A stretch of 64,000 nt of DNA, taken from Microvelia longipes (taxonomy: Eukaryota > Arthropoda > Insecta > Hemiptera > Veliidae). Position 1 is the first letter of the stretch; each line of letters begins with the position of its first letter. Of the stretch, positions 11,475-23,235 are shown piece by piece. The stretch covers positions 56,990,811 to 57,054,810 of the forward strand of contig JACMZG010001911.1 in the NCBI GenBank assembly GCA_018340805.1. The letters are read 5' to 3'. Position numbers and translations under genes: made by a program. The notes beneath the pieces were generated by a model. That model was not told the origin of the DNA. It saw only the letters and a program-made list of their open reading frames with translations, and ran no database searches.

Positions 11475-11745
11475 GAGATAATACTTCTAAAGAGACTCTT
11501 GGTCTCTTTAGAATCTCTTAAAATTGGTTAAATTTCAAGACATCGAAAAAGTTACCTGAGCACATTGGATTGCTAAAATAATCAAGTATACACTACAAAT
11601 TATAGTAACTTAAATAATAGAAGGTGTATAACTCAAAAGAACCCCTATAAATGTGCGAAAATCTGAAAGCCCCCAACAGTATGTTAAATCTCTTAAAAGT
11701 ATCATAATAGAGTATGCCCTCTCTAATAATGTATCTTATGTCTAA
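11475..11745 (+). mobile_element. MITE-A copy, degraded
   Basis: Shares with the complete copy the central block ACATCGAAAAAGTTACCTGA, the segment around CTACAAATTATAGTAACTTA and GTGCGAAAATCTGAAAGCC. It ends in a corrupted terminal region (CCTCTCTAATAATGTATCTT). Both ends are too diverged to define a target duplication. Another MITE-A copy follows within 40 bp. Confidence 0.7.
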
Positions 11746-11780
11746 GAAGATGCTGTCAGATTATGCAAAACATGGTTGTC

Positions 11781-12078
11781 CATAGAGATATTATTACTAG
11801 AGGGGTTCTATTAGTTGAATTTGGAAAGATCATAAAAGTTGCCTGTTGCCTGAACACCTTTGACTGTAAATATAATCAAATAACCATAACTAAATTACTG
11901 TTATTTATATTGTATTACGTTTAAAAATAACAGTTGATTTACTATAACCTTAACTCACTCTAAGAGGAGGCTCACTCTAAGGTTACACTGGTCCCATAAG
12001 AGTCTCAAAGAGTCAAAAGTTTCAAGCTTCTTAATGTATTGAGATAGGCTGTGCCTCCTCCAATAATATATCTCTATA
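11781..12078 (+). mobile_element. MITE-A copy with both terminal repeats
   Basis: Left end CATAGAGATATTATTACTAG at 11781, right end CAATAATATATCTCTAT at 12061-12077. The interior matches the family (TTAACTCACTC..AGAGGAGG, TAATGTATTGAGATAGGCTG). The flanking 8-mers differ, so the target duplication has decayed. Confidence 0.85.
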
Positions 12079-13464
12079 GTCTATTGTATTGAAGTTTATA
12101 AAATTCTTTCCATGTGCATGTCTAGTCGTTAACTAATTTTCATTAAAAATTACACTTATGAGGTTTTCAGATCAAATATATATTTTCAAGTATAAGACTT
12201 CTACTTTAATTAAACTGATATATTGTAGCAATTTAATATCTTTACTTAATTTTTGTTTCAGGTGTGTATAAAATATATTTTTGGTGTCATTACCAGTATA
12301 AATATTTTTGGTAAGTTTTTCATTTTAGTTTTTATGTCACAAAAGAATATCCCACAAATCTTTCTGTTGACTGTCGATCAATTGATTTGTCGACGGATCG
12401 AAACCACACCATCAAAATTAATTCAGTTAAATCTGAGATATAATTGTTTACATATTATCGAAAATACAACAAAATCTCTAACTGATACCCTTAGACACAC
12501 AAAAATCTTAAAATTGCATGGTTTTCTATGTTATCATTTTTTAGATACAAGCAGACATACAATTCAAACATATTCTGTATCAAACTAAAAGTACCATAGA
12601 TGGGTTCTAGGGGTAGAGATCAGCCCAGCTCTCATTTATCATGAATGCTTAATATGTTTGACATATAATAATTACTATCAAACAGTTAAAATATTGAATC
12701 TCGTAAAAACACGCAATTTTGACTTATTTTAGTAATGTTTCTCAATTACTGTCCTTTCAATTAGTTTAACTAACGCTTTGCTCCCAAAATAATTATTATT
12801 ATACATTAATTGTTTTGTGTTTATAACCTAAGTCACATTCATGCGTTACGCAAACTCGTACATATGCATCTGCAACTCTCTTCTTTTAATGTAATGATAA
12901 GACAAAGAAAAAATTGAAGGTTAAAATAAAGACACATTGATAAGGTTATCAAACAACGCCTTCAGAATCTGACAACGTAATGTGTGTGTGTTTGTATGTG
13001 TGCGTGAATACGCGTATATGTGTTTTTGATATCCAAAATAATTGACCTTGCATCTGTTAACCCTCTTTTAAATAAATTTAAAATTTCGTTTCCTCATATT
13101 GCTCTTACAGGTTATGAAAGAATATACGCGATACTTAATTTAAGACAAATTAGTCGAACAATAATGTAATATTTATGTGAAATTGTTATGAAAATAAAAA
13201 AATGACGTTGCTAATGTACAGTTATGGTGCCAAGCTAGTGAGAGAATGATGAGAGCTGTGTATTCATCCTCCCTCAGAGTATTAGTCTCTTTGCTAGCAA
13301 ACTAAAAAGCATTTTAAGCGTAACATTAAATTGTTTTTTTTACGAATTTAAGTTAAAATTATTTTTAAAAGAATTTTAATAAAATGATTTTTAATTTAAA
13401 TTGATCAAATATGCATACAACTTAGGAATGTAATATTTAAAAAATAAATTAAACAAAAAAATCA
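12079..13464. other. Unassigned DNA with one chance frame
   Basis: The open frame at 12253-12588 (112 codons without a stop) has no recognised domain. Its composition follows the local base content, and no upstream or downstream gene structure is visible. Elsewhere only AT-rich sequence and a short TG-rich run (12981-13002) are seen. Confidence 0.4.
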
Positions 13465-13650
13465 ATTCTATTAAAAATATCATTAAAAGAATTAATAAAT
13501 CGATAAAAGAGTTCAAAAAATAATTAATTAAAGAGCTAAAACAAAATTACTAAATCGATAAAAGAGCTAAAAAAATAATAATTAATTAAAGAGCTAAAAC
13601 AAAATTAATAAATCGATAAAAGAGCTAAAAGCATTAATAAATCGTTGATA
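13465..13650. repeat. Degenerate tandem repeat, ~55 bp unit
   Basis: Three to four units built from AATCGATAAAAGAGCTAAAA and ATAATTAATTAAAGAGCT, with length variation between units. Confidence 0.8.
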
Positions 13651-13864
13651 ATTAGATCAAATCAACTTATTTCCATAGGAGCCTGTAACCATTACCCTTC
13701 TGATATTCTGTTATCAATGTTAAACAATATTATCACTGTTATCAGCAAACATTGCTGCACTTGCAAACATTGCGTCAGATTTGCAAATGAAATAATTTAT
13801 GCATTTTAGGAAATGGTTAATTATTGAATATGTTCTTCAACATGCTTATCTGGTTTATATTAAC

Positions 13865-14130
13865 CACAAAATGTTATGTATTTTATAACATATAATCGTT
13901 TTAATTATTTATTTCTGAGCTTTATTTTTAAAAAAATGCTGTCATGTTTATTAACATGGCTTATCATCATTAACTATGATATTACAACTTTTACGCAAGA
14001 CTTGGTCCCTTTTTTTCACGGAGTGTTTTTGTTACTCGTTATAACATTATAACATGTTACTTATTTCTTAACATGTAATCATTTTAATTATTAATTGTTG
14101 ACCTTTATTAATAAATGTGTTCAATGTCAT
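13865..14130. repeat. Old ~80-bp direct duplication
   Basis: The segment at 13865-13947 (AACATATAATCGTTTTAATT, ATTT..GAGCTTTATT) is repeated in diverged form at 14047-14130 (AACATGTAATCATTTTAATT, ATTG..GACCTTTATT). About 100 bp of other sequence lie between. Confidence 0.6.
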
Positions 14131-14499
14131 ACTTCACTAAATTAATTAAAGACATTATGTGTTATCTTATCTCGTAAGATTTTTTTGGCGAAATAATACC
14201 CTTGCTAAAATTTAATAATAAAACAAAAACATAATCGAGTCAATTTTTTTGTGAAGAAGGTCAGAGCAATAATAATTTTAGATAAGAAAATTCTCAAAAC
14301 AGCCCTAAAAATATTTTATGAGTTTGTGTATATAGTTAGTATTATGTTTATGCCTAGTATGTATTTACCGTAGTATGTATATACCTATACTCTGGAATGT
14401 ATAAATAGGCTGGAATAAACTAAATCCTTACTAGTATATATGGAGACCAATCATGCAAATCATTTAAATCCTTACTCGTTATTAGTCCTAAGCGAATTT

Positions 14500-14830
14500 T
14501 AATGTCAGAATAACGCTTAAGAGCTTTCAGCAAATTTCTTAAGGATAAATGAGCTAAAGTTATAAGAATAAATGAGCTAAAGTTATAAGAATAAATGAGC
14601 TAAAGTTATAGCTTTCAGTGAATTTCTTTAGGATAAATGAGCTAAAGTTATAGCTTTCAGAGAATTTAAGGATAAATGAGCTAAAGTTATAGCTTTTAGC
14701 GAATTTCTTAAGGATAAATAAGCTATGTTATAGCTTTCAGCGAATTTCTTAAGGATGAATGAGCTAAAGTTATAGCTTTCAGCGAATTTCTTAAAGATAA
14801 ATGACCTAAAGTTATAGCTTTTAGCGAAAA
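14500..14830. repeat. ~42-bp minisatellite, ~8 copies
   Basis: Units of TTTCAGCGAATTTCTTAAGG followed by ATAAATGAGCTAAAGTTATAG. The first part contains a sub-repeat of ATAAATGAGCTAAAGTTATA alone, in which the CGAATTTC half is missing. The AGCGAATTTC half also occurs singly elsewhere in the window. Confidence 0.9.
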
Positions 14831-14861
14831 TTCATAAAAAATTACTAATAACGGTTTTTTC

Positions 14862-15078
14862 CTTCACTTATACCGTAGGTATAGGAGAAGTATTGTTTTT
14901 GCAAGCAATTTGAGATCGGGTTTTATCTGTTTTATGAGTTGTTGAAACTTCCTCATAGTAGTTTGTCTATCCGTGTGTGAGTGTGTGTGACTGTTAATCA
15001 TCGTAACTTTCAGTGCGTTTTTGCTAAAACGTTGAACTTTAGTGCAGCAATCAATCTTTAGGTCTAGCTGTACTATCA
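14862..15078 (+). repeat. 5S-type repeat, 5' part
   Basis: Begins TTCCTTCACTTATACCGTAG and continues with AGTATTGTTTTTGCAA, a GT-rich run and a GTTAATCATCGTA block, all in family order. The 3' continuation of the same copy resumes at 15228 after a nested insertion. Confidence 0.75.
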
Positions 15079-15227
15079 ATAATATTAATTAATTAATTAA
15101 ATTATAGATTTATTTCCATCTTAATGGACTATTTACAAATTTTAAAATAAAAAAATACAATACAATAATCTTCTTAATATAATGAAAAAACAAAAGATGA
15201 GCCTCCTCAAGGCAAATGCCAGAGGGA
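15079..15227 (-). mobile_element. Nested LINE-like 3' tail
   Basis: On the reverse strand GAGTCTCCCTCTGGCATTTG and CCTTGAGGAGGCTC are followed by AT-rich sequence ending in an ATTAATTAATTAAT tail. The position splits a 5S-type copy. No coding part remains, so the LINE assignment is an inference from the tail and the interruption. Confidence 0.5.
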
Positions 15228-15532
15228 GACTCATAAAAAAATGACGTCATATTTTTTTTATGACGTCATTATCCGACAATTATGGCAGCAAAAAGTTTGA
15301 AAATCTATAAAACACGGTAAAATGTTTCGATTGATTTACAAGTTAGCATATAGCCATATATAAGTCAACAAATGTGTAAGTTTCATCTCATTATCAGCAT
15401 TAGTTTAATTTTTATTGAATGACTTACTTACTTTTTTTAAAAAAAAATAGTTAAAAATCAAAAACATTGTCTTTATGTAATAAATAAATTCACTAAAAGT
15501 TCCAAGGTACTCCGTACCCGGTTTGTTAAATT
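15228..15532 (+). repeat. 5S-type repeat, middle and 3' end
   Basis: Contains TGACGTCAT twice (15242-15250 and 15261-15269). It then follows the family order ATTATCAGCATTAGTTTAAT, TGTAATAAATAAATTCACTA and the terminal GGTACTCCGTACCCGG. The 5S-like block and the GCGAGTCC blocks are deleted between CACTAAAAGTTCC and the end. Confidence 0.75.
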
Positions 15533-16010
<478 letters not shown>

Positions 16011-16171
16011 GTAAATAAAATACACCACAAAATAAATGAATTAATTAGTTATTTCATTTTTTTTAAATAGATAACAATAACAAGCGCAAGAAATCTTATT
16101 AAATAACCATTTACTTACACATGTAAACAATAAGTTCCTAAGAGGAGGTATTTCATTGTTACTGCATATTT

Positions 16172-16204
16172 AATATATATATATATATATATATATACCC
16201 ACAC

Positions 16205-16276
<72 letters not shown>
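16172..16276. repeat. (TA)n-(CA)n-(TA)n compound microsatellite
   Basis: TA repeat, then about nine CA units (16200-16217), then TA repeat again. It is followed by a GC-richer unique patch (16290-16370). Confidence 0.98.
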
Positions 16277-16279
<3 letters not shown>

Positions 16280-17261
16280 TATATAATTCAACTAAGAAGG
16301 CGGAGGGGCTTTGACCCTTCGCCTCCTTTAGGTCCTTTGAATCGCCCATGTCGTAGGACCGCAATTTTCGGTTGTGTTTTTATGTTATGGTGAACTGGGA
16401 TGGAGAATTCAATGTTTTGTTATCTATTTCTAGACTAAAAATTATTATTTTATTAATACAATGTGATCTAATTGAATATAATACATGATTTAATCTACCT
16501 TTTGTATTTTGACGTAAATAATTATTCGTTAATAATTTCATTTTGATCGTATCTAATTTTACTAGTTGGTAACTAAGGTATTAAAATTTAGTAATAAAAG
16601 TAGTAATAAAACATATTTTCTACTTAATTAAAACTTTACAGTTATTGGTTTAGTACGCCTTCTCGTGTTCAGAGTTTGTAAGACAGCAGCTAGGAAGTCA
16701 GTGTATCAGTGGCCCAAGGTCTTGTGGGCTTGGTAAATACTTATGTATTCTCTTACATCAGATAAATAAATCCACACCTAAATGGTATTGTGTAAAAGAA
16801 ATGTATGAACATACTTTGTGTTATATATGTTAAGCAGTAAAATTTTATTTATTTAAAATTAAGTAAAATAATATTTCAACCCAATATCAACAATTGTTTT
16901 TAATTAAGTTGTTACTCTTATATATAAAGTATTTTTCTTACTTTAAAAATGGCAAAGATGCTTAAATACTTTTAGGACTTTATATTTAGTTTGAGTAACT
17001 TATCAGGAAGCTTTATATGTCTAAGTCAACAACTTAGTTGTTTAGGAATAAACAGACGACCTAGTCTTTTTGTGATACACAACTTATAGAAGCCGTGTTG
17101 TGTTGAAATAATTAAGGAAATTTATCTCTGAGCATTCAATGTTTAAAATTAACAGATATATATTTTGACTCAGCCAACCTTCAATCTTAACATATTTTAA
17201 CTAGTACTCAAGACCAAAAAATGTGACAAAATATTACGAAATAATTCCCAAAAAGGAAAGA
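16277..17261. other. Unassigned DNA
   Basis: Mostly AT-rich. No coding frame longer than expected by chance and no recognised repeat. Confidence 0.4.
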
Positions 17262-17262
17262 T

Positions 17263-17298
<36 letters not shown>

Positions 17299-17314
17299 TA
17301 TATATTATATATAT

Positions 17315-17345
<31 letters not shown>
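17262..17345. repeat. (TA)n microsatellite
   Basis: Imperfect TA repeat with ATTATA interruptions. Confidence 0.95.
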
Positions 17346-17558
17346 TAGAATTCAGAAAGAAGATAATTTGTTGATCCCACCCCCCCTCTTTCATCTTCAC
17401 TTTCGCCTGTTGTACAATCTTTCACAAAAATTCATTAATACATCAACCTTCATTAAATATTTTAGTGTTGCCATGGTTACTGTTTGCTAAGGCATGGTTT
17501 CAACTGACATAGAAAATGCTGTAAAACATTTACATATAAACTGAGCTTCGTACAACTG

Positions 17559-17905
17559 ATCAAAATCATAGAGATGTATTACTAGAGAGTGATATATCTC
17601 CAAGAAATTATTAGTTAAATTTTGAAACATCGAAAAAGTAACCTGACCACCTCGCTTTTAAATACAATCACATAATCAGTACAAAATTTTAGTAACTTAT
17701 ACAGTAGAGCGTTAAGAATTCAAATAAAAATACTAGGAATGTGCGGGAAGCCTGAAACAATTGATTTATTGTAACCTTAATTCACTCTTGGAGGAGTTTT
17801 CAATAAGGTTCCACAGAGCTCCTGAGAAACAAAAAGATGTTTCAGGCCTCTCAATGAAATGAGATAGGTTATGTCCCCTCTAGTATATATCTCTATGATC
17901 AAAAT
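17559..17905 (+). mobile_element. MITE-A, complete copy with 8-bp TSD
   Basis: The reference copy of the family: a 331-bp element (17567-17897) with terminal inverted repeats. The left end CATAGAGATGTATTACTAGA pairs with the complement of CTCTAGTATATATCTCTATG at the right end. It is flanked by a perfect 8-bp duplication, ATCAAAAT (17559-17566 and 17898-17905). Duplication length and the leading CA suggest a hAT-like non-autonomous DNA transposon, although the third and fourth terminal bases do not fit the hAT consensus perfectly. No coding capacity. At least six other full or partial copies occur in this window. Confidence 0.93.
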
Positions 17906-18691
17906 TTTGTGCAGTATTAATTGGGCAAAAAAGACCATAGGTTTAATAATCCTATAATACTATTGTTGAAACATGCGCATATCTTTTATGCGCAAATCTA
18001 GAAACATTTACCAACAAGTGTAACTCGTCGGACAGTGACGAAACCCCGATTTCTTCACAATCATTTTTTAAATATTATTATTATCAGGCTGCCCACAATT
18101 ATTTTTTAAAGTTAGTCCTCTTTAAGTTTAAGTAATTTATAATATTTAAAACTATAACGAACAAATAAGTAAAAAGATTAAAACATTCCAACAAATTAAC
18201 CCTGAAGAGTCATTATTAGCATATTTTGACCTTGTACTTGAATTTATTATCTAAATGAAAATTCAAATAGATAAAGCCGCTAAACGACTTGTGAAACCGC
18301 TTTCGATATTTAATTCATAACTTCCTGTGTGTAAAATTGAACGGTTTAAAAGCTTAAGTAAAGTTTATCTCTTTATTATAAATTACCTTTAGAAGAAAAT
18401 TAGTCAACTATTCATTATTTTAAATTAAAATAAATTATGTAAAACTTGGAATAATAAAATTTGAACTGTATGTTTGGTTTTTATAGCAAGACGCATCTTG
18501 TATGCCTTTGATTTACAGAAATGACGTTAAATCTTAATTTAATTAAAAGTGGATTTATGATGTAATTATTAGACTTTAGGATGTTTTATTGGAGGCTTTT
18601 AGGGCTAATCCACTATAGGCTTGCGATTTGAATCTTCCTCGAATGATGTACTTGATAATATAATAATATTGTAAGCATAAATATATATATA

Positions 18692-18738
<47 letters not shown>

Positions 18739-20476
18739 TACATACATATATCGGGTGAAATATTTTAGATGCTCTAACATTAAATCATTAGAAATACAGG
18801 GAAAACATGGTCCTAGACTTTGAAAATGTTTCTACCTTCTTGCCTTCATTAAGTTGACTCGTGGTAATTCAAATTTATCTGTGTTTTTATGGTAGCTATT
18901 GCCAAAGTATAGTTCATGGTAACTATAAAACTTAAATTAGAGCCAACCAATATATCAACTATTTTGGACATAAATTTAAATTCGTCGTTAAAAATAGTTA
19001 TTTGTGTAATAGAGGATTGTGGAAAAAAGTTCTTGGACAAATAACGAATCGTCAGTTATTCAGATAAAAAATCCATCTTATAAACTTTTATGCGGTTACG
19101 GCAGTTGCTGCTGTGTTACCATCATCTAACGAATCTTCTAGGTCCCATTCGTTTAAATTTATATCTTTAATTTTTTTTTATTTTTATCCGTTGTTTAATT
19201 GATGCAATGTATTTGTGTTAGCATCTTGAGTGTCGTTTTCTACTTAAAAAATGAGAGTTGTGAAATTAGATGACATAGAATTAGATGGCCGTTAGTACGT
19301 CTAGGATTTAATATAGCTTGTTGTAGGAGGGTAGTACTTGCATTACTTTGTTAAGCATTAAAAAAATTTTTAGTAAAAAGTATTAACATAGTTACGATGT
19401 GTAACGGCTACTTTTTTTAGTTTTCTATGCTCTTAAAACTAGTTCTATTTGGAGAAGTCTGAAGTTTTTGGTCCATGGCTAGAAGAAAAAAATGTAGGTT
19501 GCACCTTTTTTATCTTTTCCAATGCCAAGGTCGGTGATCTTAAAGAAAAAATCTGGTAGGGTAAGTTTTTACCCTGCATAGGGTTCCAAATTTGTCCTAC
19601 TTTTTAAAAATGTACTCTCCCTTTTTTTTACACATATGCTTTATTCACAGGTGCATTACACAACTTATGAAAAGACATTTCAAGTCTTTTTATACCTGAA
19701 GGTTACCTTTTTCCCTTGCGACCTTGTGGTGCCCTTCGCATCCCCCTTTTGCGTAATTAAAATCACTCTCTCCTTCTGCTAAAAGGTTCCACCCGCGCTT
19801 TCAACCCTATTTTTTTCCATCAACGGATGTTCGATGTATAAAAAAATCTGAAAGATTGTTTGTCACACTTCCTTTTTTTATGCTCAAAAAATTTCCTTTT
19901 TGTAGTAAAACAATAGTTTCCTTTTATATGGAATCCTTACCTAAGATTTAGTGAAAGGGTTTAAAATAGCATTTTTCAATAAAACTTCATCTAAACCCTT
20001 ACTGGCTTATCCAAACTTTTTTTTTTTAAAAAAAAGGTACATCATTTTTTAAAAAGTACCTTATTCAGGTTATAAACACACGTATCACAAGGTTCAGAAT
20101 GGTATATTTTTGGGAAACACCTTTTTGAAATGTGTTTCAAGATTTTTTTTCAATGCCATCATTTTTAATACCCGTAAAATTAAAGCACCGGAAGAAATAT
20201 GCCAGACATGAGTAAAAAACATCCAGTGATTTATCGATGTAGAATTGGTGGTCCTTGAAAATGATCTGTATTGACTCTCACATTATTAAATATCTATAAT
20301 GTCATAAATATTCGTATAAAACAAATAAATTAATTATGAAAATAGTGAAATTCACTGTATATTTCTCCTAAAATTTGTATATTTCTCCTAAAACCCTGTC
20401 ATGCTAAGCCCGTTTTTCCTATAGAAAAATATTAACATCTTCTTTTTGACGGCTATTGAAATTTTGTATAAATGGT
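17906..20476. other. Unassigned DNA with one (TA)n array
   Basis: A TA microsatellite lies at 18680-18750. Homopolymer T and A runs are frequent at 19150-20170. On the reverse strand near 19150-19090 a short acidic reading (NEWDLEDSLDDGN) resembles the acidic N-terminal parts of some transposases, too short to assign. No other feature recognised. Confidence 0.4.
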
Positions 20477-21250
20477 CACTGAACCAGCTTTTCTACATCA
20501 GTTTTGAATAATGCTTTATTATATTATAATTTCATAAAACCACTGTATACATTTTCAGAAAACTGAAACACAAATATAATTATCACCAATACATTAGATC
20601 AACATAAACCAAAACATAAATTGATCAAAGATCACATTGTCAAGAAAGCCAATACTCAAGGAAAATATCTACAAAGTTCATCATTCGCAAAACATATAGT
20701 AGATACAGGGCACCAATTTGGAAAAGAAGACCATAAAGAACTGATCCACCGATAAAAATTAGGGAGAAAGCTGCATGCTCTAGAAGAATTGTAAATATAC
20801 TTATCTTGTACAATTTCCAAAGTGATAACGTTAAACGAACTGTCTGATTTTGTAAATTCACCCATTTTTTAAAAAAATATCATAAATATGCTAGTCCGAC
20901 GTATTTTAGTTTCAAGTGAAGATAGTGAAAAAGAGGAAGAATCCTTGTTTTTAAAATCCAATTCTAGTCAAGTCAAGTTTGTTTTTTTTATATTTTAAAT
21001 GTTTTTATTATGTTTAATTGATTTAACTTAATAGTTTCTTTTTTTAATTTTATGACTTTATTGAACTTTATTTAGGTAAGGTTCCAATCTGTAGGTTTTT
21101 ATCTAGTATTTATGAGTTTTGGTTTATGTTGACCTAATGTATTGTTGATATTTGTGTTTCAGTTTTCTGAAGATGTTAATAATGGTTTATGACATTATAA
21201 TAAAATAAAACATTATTCAAAACTATTGTAGAACTAAAGCTGGTTCAGTG
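20477..21250 (+). mobile_element. Penelope-like element remnant, GIY-YIG tail
   Basis: Two ~140-bp inverted repeats (about 20477-20614 and 21116-21250), sharing GAACCAGCTTT and TTCAGAAAACTGAAACACAA, bracket a decayed coding segment. The forward frame starting near 20612 reads SSFAKHIVDTGHQFGK, then KLGRKLHALEEL with in-frame stops after LIHR and LEEL, then an ISKVITLNE end. This order (FA.H....GH.F, then GRKL..LEE, then LNE) is the second half of the GIY-YIG endonuclease domain found at the C-terminus of Penelope-like polymerases. Penelope elements often carry terminal repeats in inverted orientation. The reverse transcriptase itself is absent, so this is a broken, non-coding relic. Confidence 0.78.
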
Positions 21251-21254
21251 GCTA

Positions 21255-22065
21255 TTGTTAATAATTATGTATAGAAATAAAGTTTAAAGTAGGGGCAACA
21301 TTTTTAGCAGTGGCTAATTTTCTCTCTCACAGACATGAGGAAGTAATCTCTAGGTGCCACACCTGTCCTGTGTCAGACTGCTTATCGACTCAATATTGAA
21401 TCATTAATATAATATAACTTTTATGTTATGTATTACATAATATTATATACTATATTACATACACTGTGCTCCCGATAGAGTATATTTACATAAAACTCAG
21501 CAGCATTGTTTCTCACCAATCAAATCCTTTTTTATATATAAGTCTATCACTTAACTACTTACTGTTAACTTACTATATCTTTCCTTTACAAAGCTAGACT
21601 AATATCTAACTTAATAAATTATATTTAAATAATATATGTTATTTTTGTTACTTGATGAAATAAAAAAGAAGAAATAAGTAATTTAACAAAATAACAAGCA
21701 GGATAAATAAGATCATTGGATGAAGTCCTGAAGTCCTTGGATACATTTTTATTTATGTATTAACCCTTCCTGGTTCTTCATTTGTCTAATTGAGACAATT
21801 TATTAGTAGATTTAATTATGTGTCTTATTTCATGTTGGACTATAAGAGTTGATTGTGTTTATTTAATACATATTTTGTTTTTAATCATTTTTACTTATTG
21901 AATATGCGATGTTAAACATACTTGATTTATATATTAATGTTTAATTATTTTTGTGTTTAATCTTGTTTCAAATGCACAAGTGTATATCTTCTATATAACA
22001 TGTTTATCTGTGTTAATATACTACATGAAATTATGTGTGTTGCTTGTTTAAACAAATGTAATGCA
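21255..22065. other. Unassigned AT-rich DNA
   Basis: No coding frame or repeat recognised. Confidence 0.4.
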
Positions 22066-22462
22066 ACGTCGAACTGATCCGACATATTGTTGGCTTATGC
22101 TTTGTCGACACAATGATTCACATTTGATGCTTTTATTTGTAAATAGTGTGATGTACCGTGTTGATTGACCTGTGGAAACACACCCTTATTATAACGTTTC
22201 CCTATTGTCCTGTGGTAACATAAGTTTTTTAAGAAGAGGCGATTCAGTGTCCCAGGCGTCGAGTTGTGCTATTGTTAAAATAGAAGGGGGTGATGCCCTT
22301 CATAGTCCTCGCAACGTCTGTGTCTCGGTCAATGTCCTTCTTTTTTTTACAAAATGGCTTCTGTTCTTCCTTGATCCTTCCTATATAAAAACTTTACAAA
22401 TTGAAGATGATCCGACATCTTGTTGGCTATTGTTTTGTCGATGAATTGATTTACGTTTTGCT
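22066..22462. repeat. Imperfect direct repeats ~330 bp apart
   Basis: A ~60-bp stretch at 22066-22135 (GATCCGACATATTGTTGGCT, then TTTGTCGACACAATGATTCAC) recurs at 22405-22462 (GATCCGACATCTTGTTGGCT, then TTTGTCGATGAATTGATTTAC). Between them lies a GC-richer 90-codon open frame (22172-22444) that I cannot assign. The arrangement could be an old duplication or the ends of an unknown element. Confidence 0.6.
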
Positions 22463-22871
22463 ACTATTAAAAATTAATTAAATATTTCTTTACAATTTCC
22501 TATACTCATTTATTTCTTAGAAATCTTTTGATTTTAATACTATCATTTTTTTATTAAAAATAAGCTTACGAAGATACGAGTATATCTTGTAGTTTACGAC
22601 GCACTGATCTCTGGTCTCTGACCAATAGTTTGTGGTGGGAACTCACAGCTACCAACTATGCCTAAATTAATTGCTCTAGTTGAGGTGACGTCATAGAGGT
22701 ATGGACGTAAAAAGAATTTACCTTTTACTGATGAAGTTAAATATTACTAATTATTTAACGATTTCTAGGAATTTTCACTTTTAGCAAATGTTCAAATAAA
22801 AATGATACATAAAGATGCTCATGTGAAGGGGGGGGGCTTTGGAAGAGTAAATTGGTCAAGCACACACACAA
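22463..22871. other. Unassigned DNA
   Basis: No feature beyond a G homopolymer (22829-22837) and a short CA run at 22859-22870. Confidence 0.4.
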
Positions 22872-22891
22872 ATATGTATATGTATATATAT

Positions 22892-22922
<31 letters not shown>
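22872..22922. repeat. (TA)n microsatellite
   Basis: Short TA array directly before a degenerate hammerhead-like motif. Confidence 0.95.
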
Positions 22923-22996
22923 CCTATCTCATCTTTACCGTTCAGTCTCTCTTCGTCTGTGGAAGAACTTAAACAGTTCGAAACGTAACGTTTTTA
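22923..22996 (+). other. Degenerate hammerhead-like motif
   Basis: CTGTGGAAGAACTTAAACAG is followed by TTCGAAACGTAACGTT. The layout is a mutated CTGANGA box, a GAAC/GTTC stem with a TTAAACA loop, then GAAAC. The conserved A of CTGA is T here, so even if related it should be inactive. Confidence 0.35.
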
Positions 22997-23038
22997 TAGT
23001 AAATTTTTTAAATGTCTCTATTTATTCTCTATAATTAA

Positions 23039-23102
<64 letters not shown>
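23039..23102. repeat. (TA)n microsatellite
   Basis: Pure TA array directly before a 5S-type family fragment. Confidence 0.97.
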
Positions 23103-23105
<3 letters not shown>

Positions 23106-23235
23106 CGATTCTATGGGACACGATAACTTTCGAACGCTTACTTGGATTGAAATGAGACTTGGTACGAAAAGGCTTATGAAATATGTTTGTCGTCATTAAC
23201 CCACAAAAATTACTTAGCAATAATTTGAAAAAAAA
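23103..23235 (+). repeat. 5S-type family related fragment
   Basis: Shares with 31290-31500 the sequence order CACGATAACTTTCGAACGCT, GA..GAAA..AGACTTGGTACG and GTCATTAACCCAC. This is a variant 5' part of the 5S-type family, abutting a TA array. The 3' half is missing. Confidence 0.5.

Noticed and set aside
12253..12588. 111-residue frame as a gene
   Set aside because: No recognisable domain, no splice or neighbouring exon support, and composition equals the background; kept only as a note.
19080..19165. Acidic reading NEWDLEDSLDDGN as a transposase N-terminus
   Set aside because: Too short, and no downstream transposase sequence is present in any frame.
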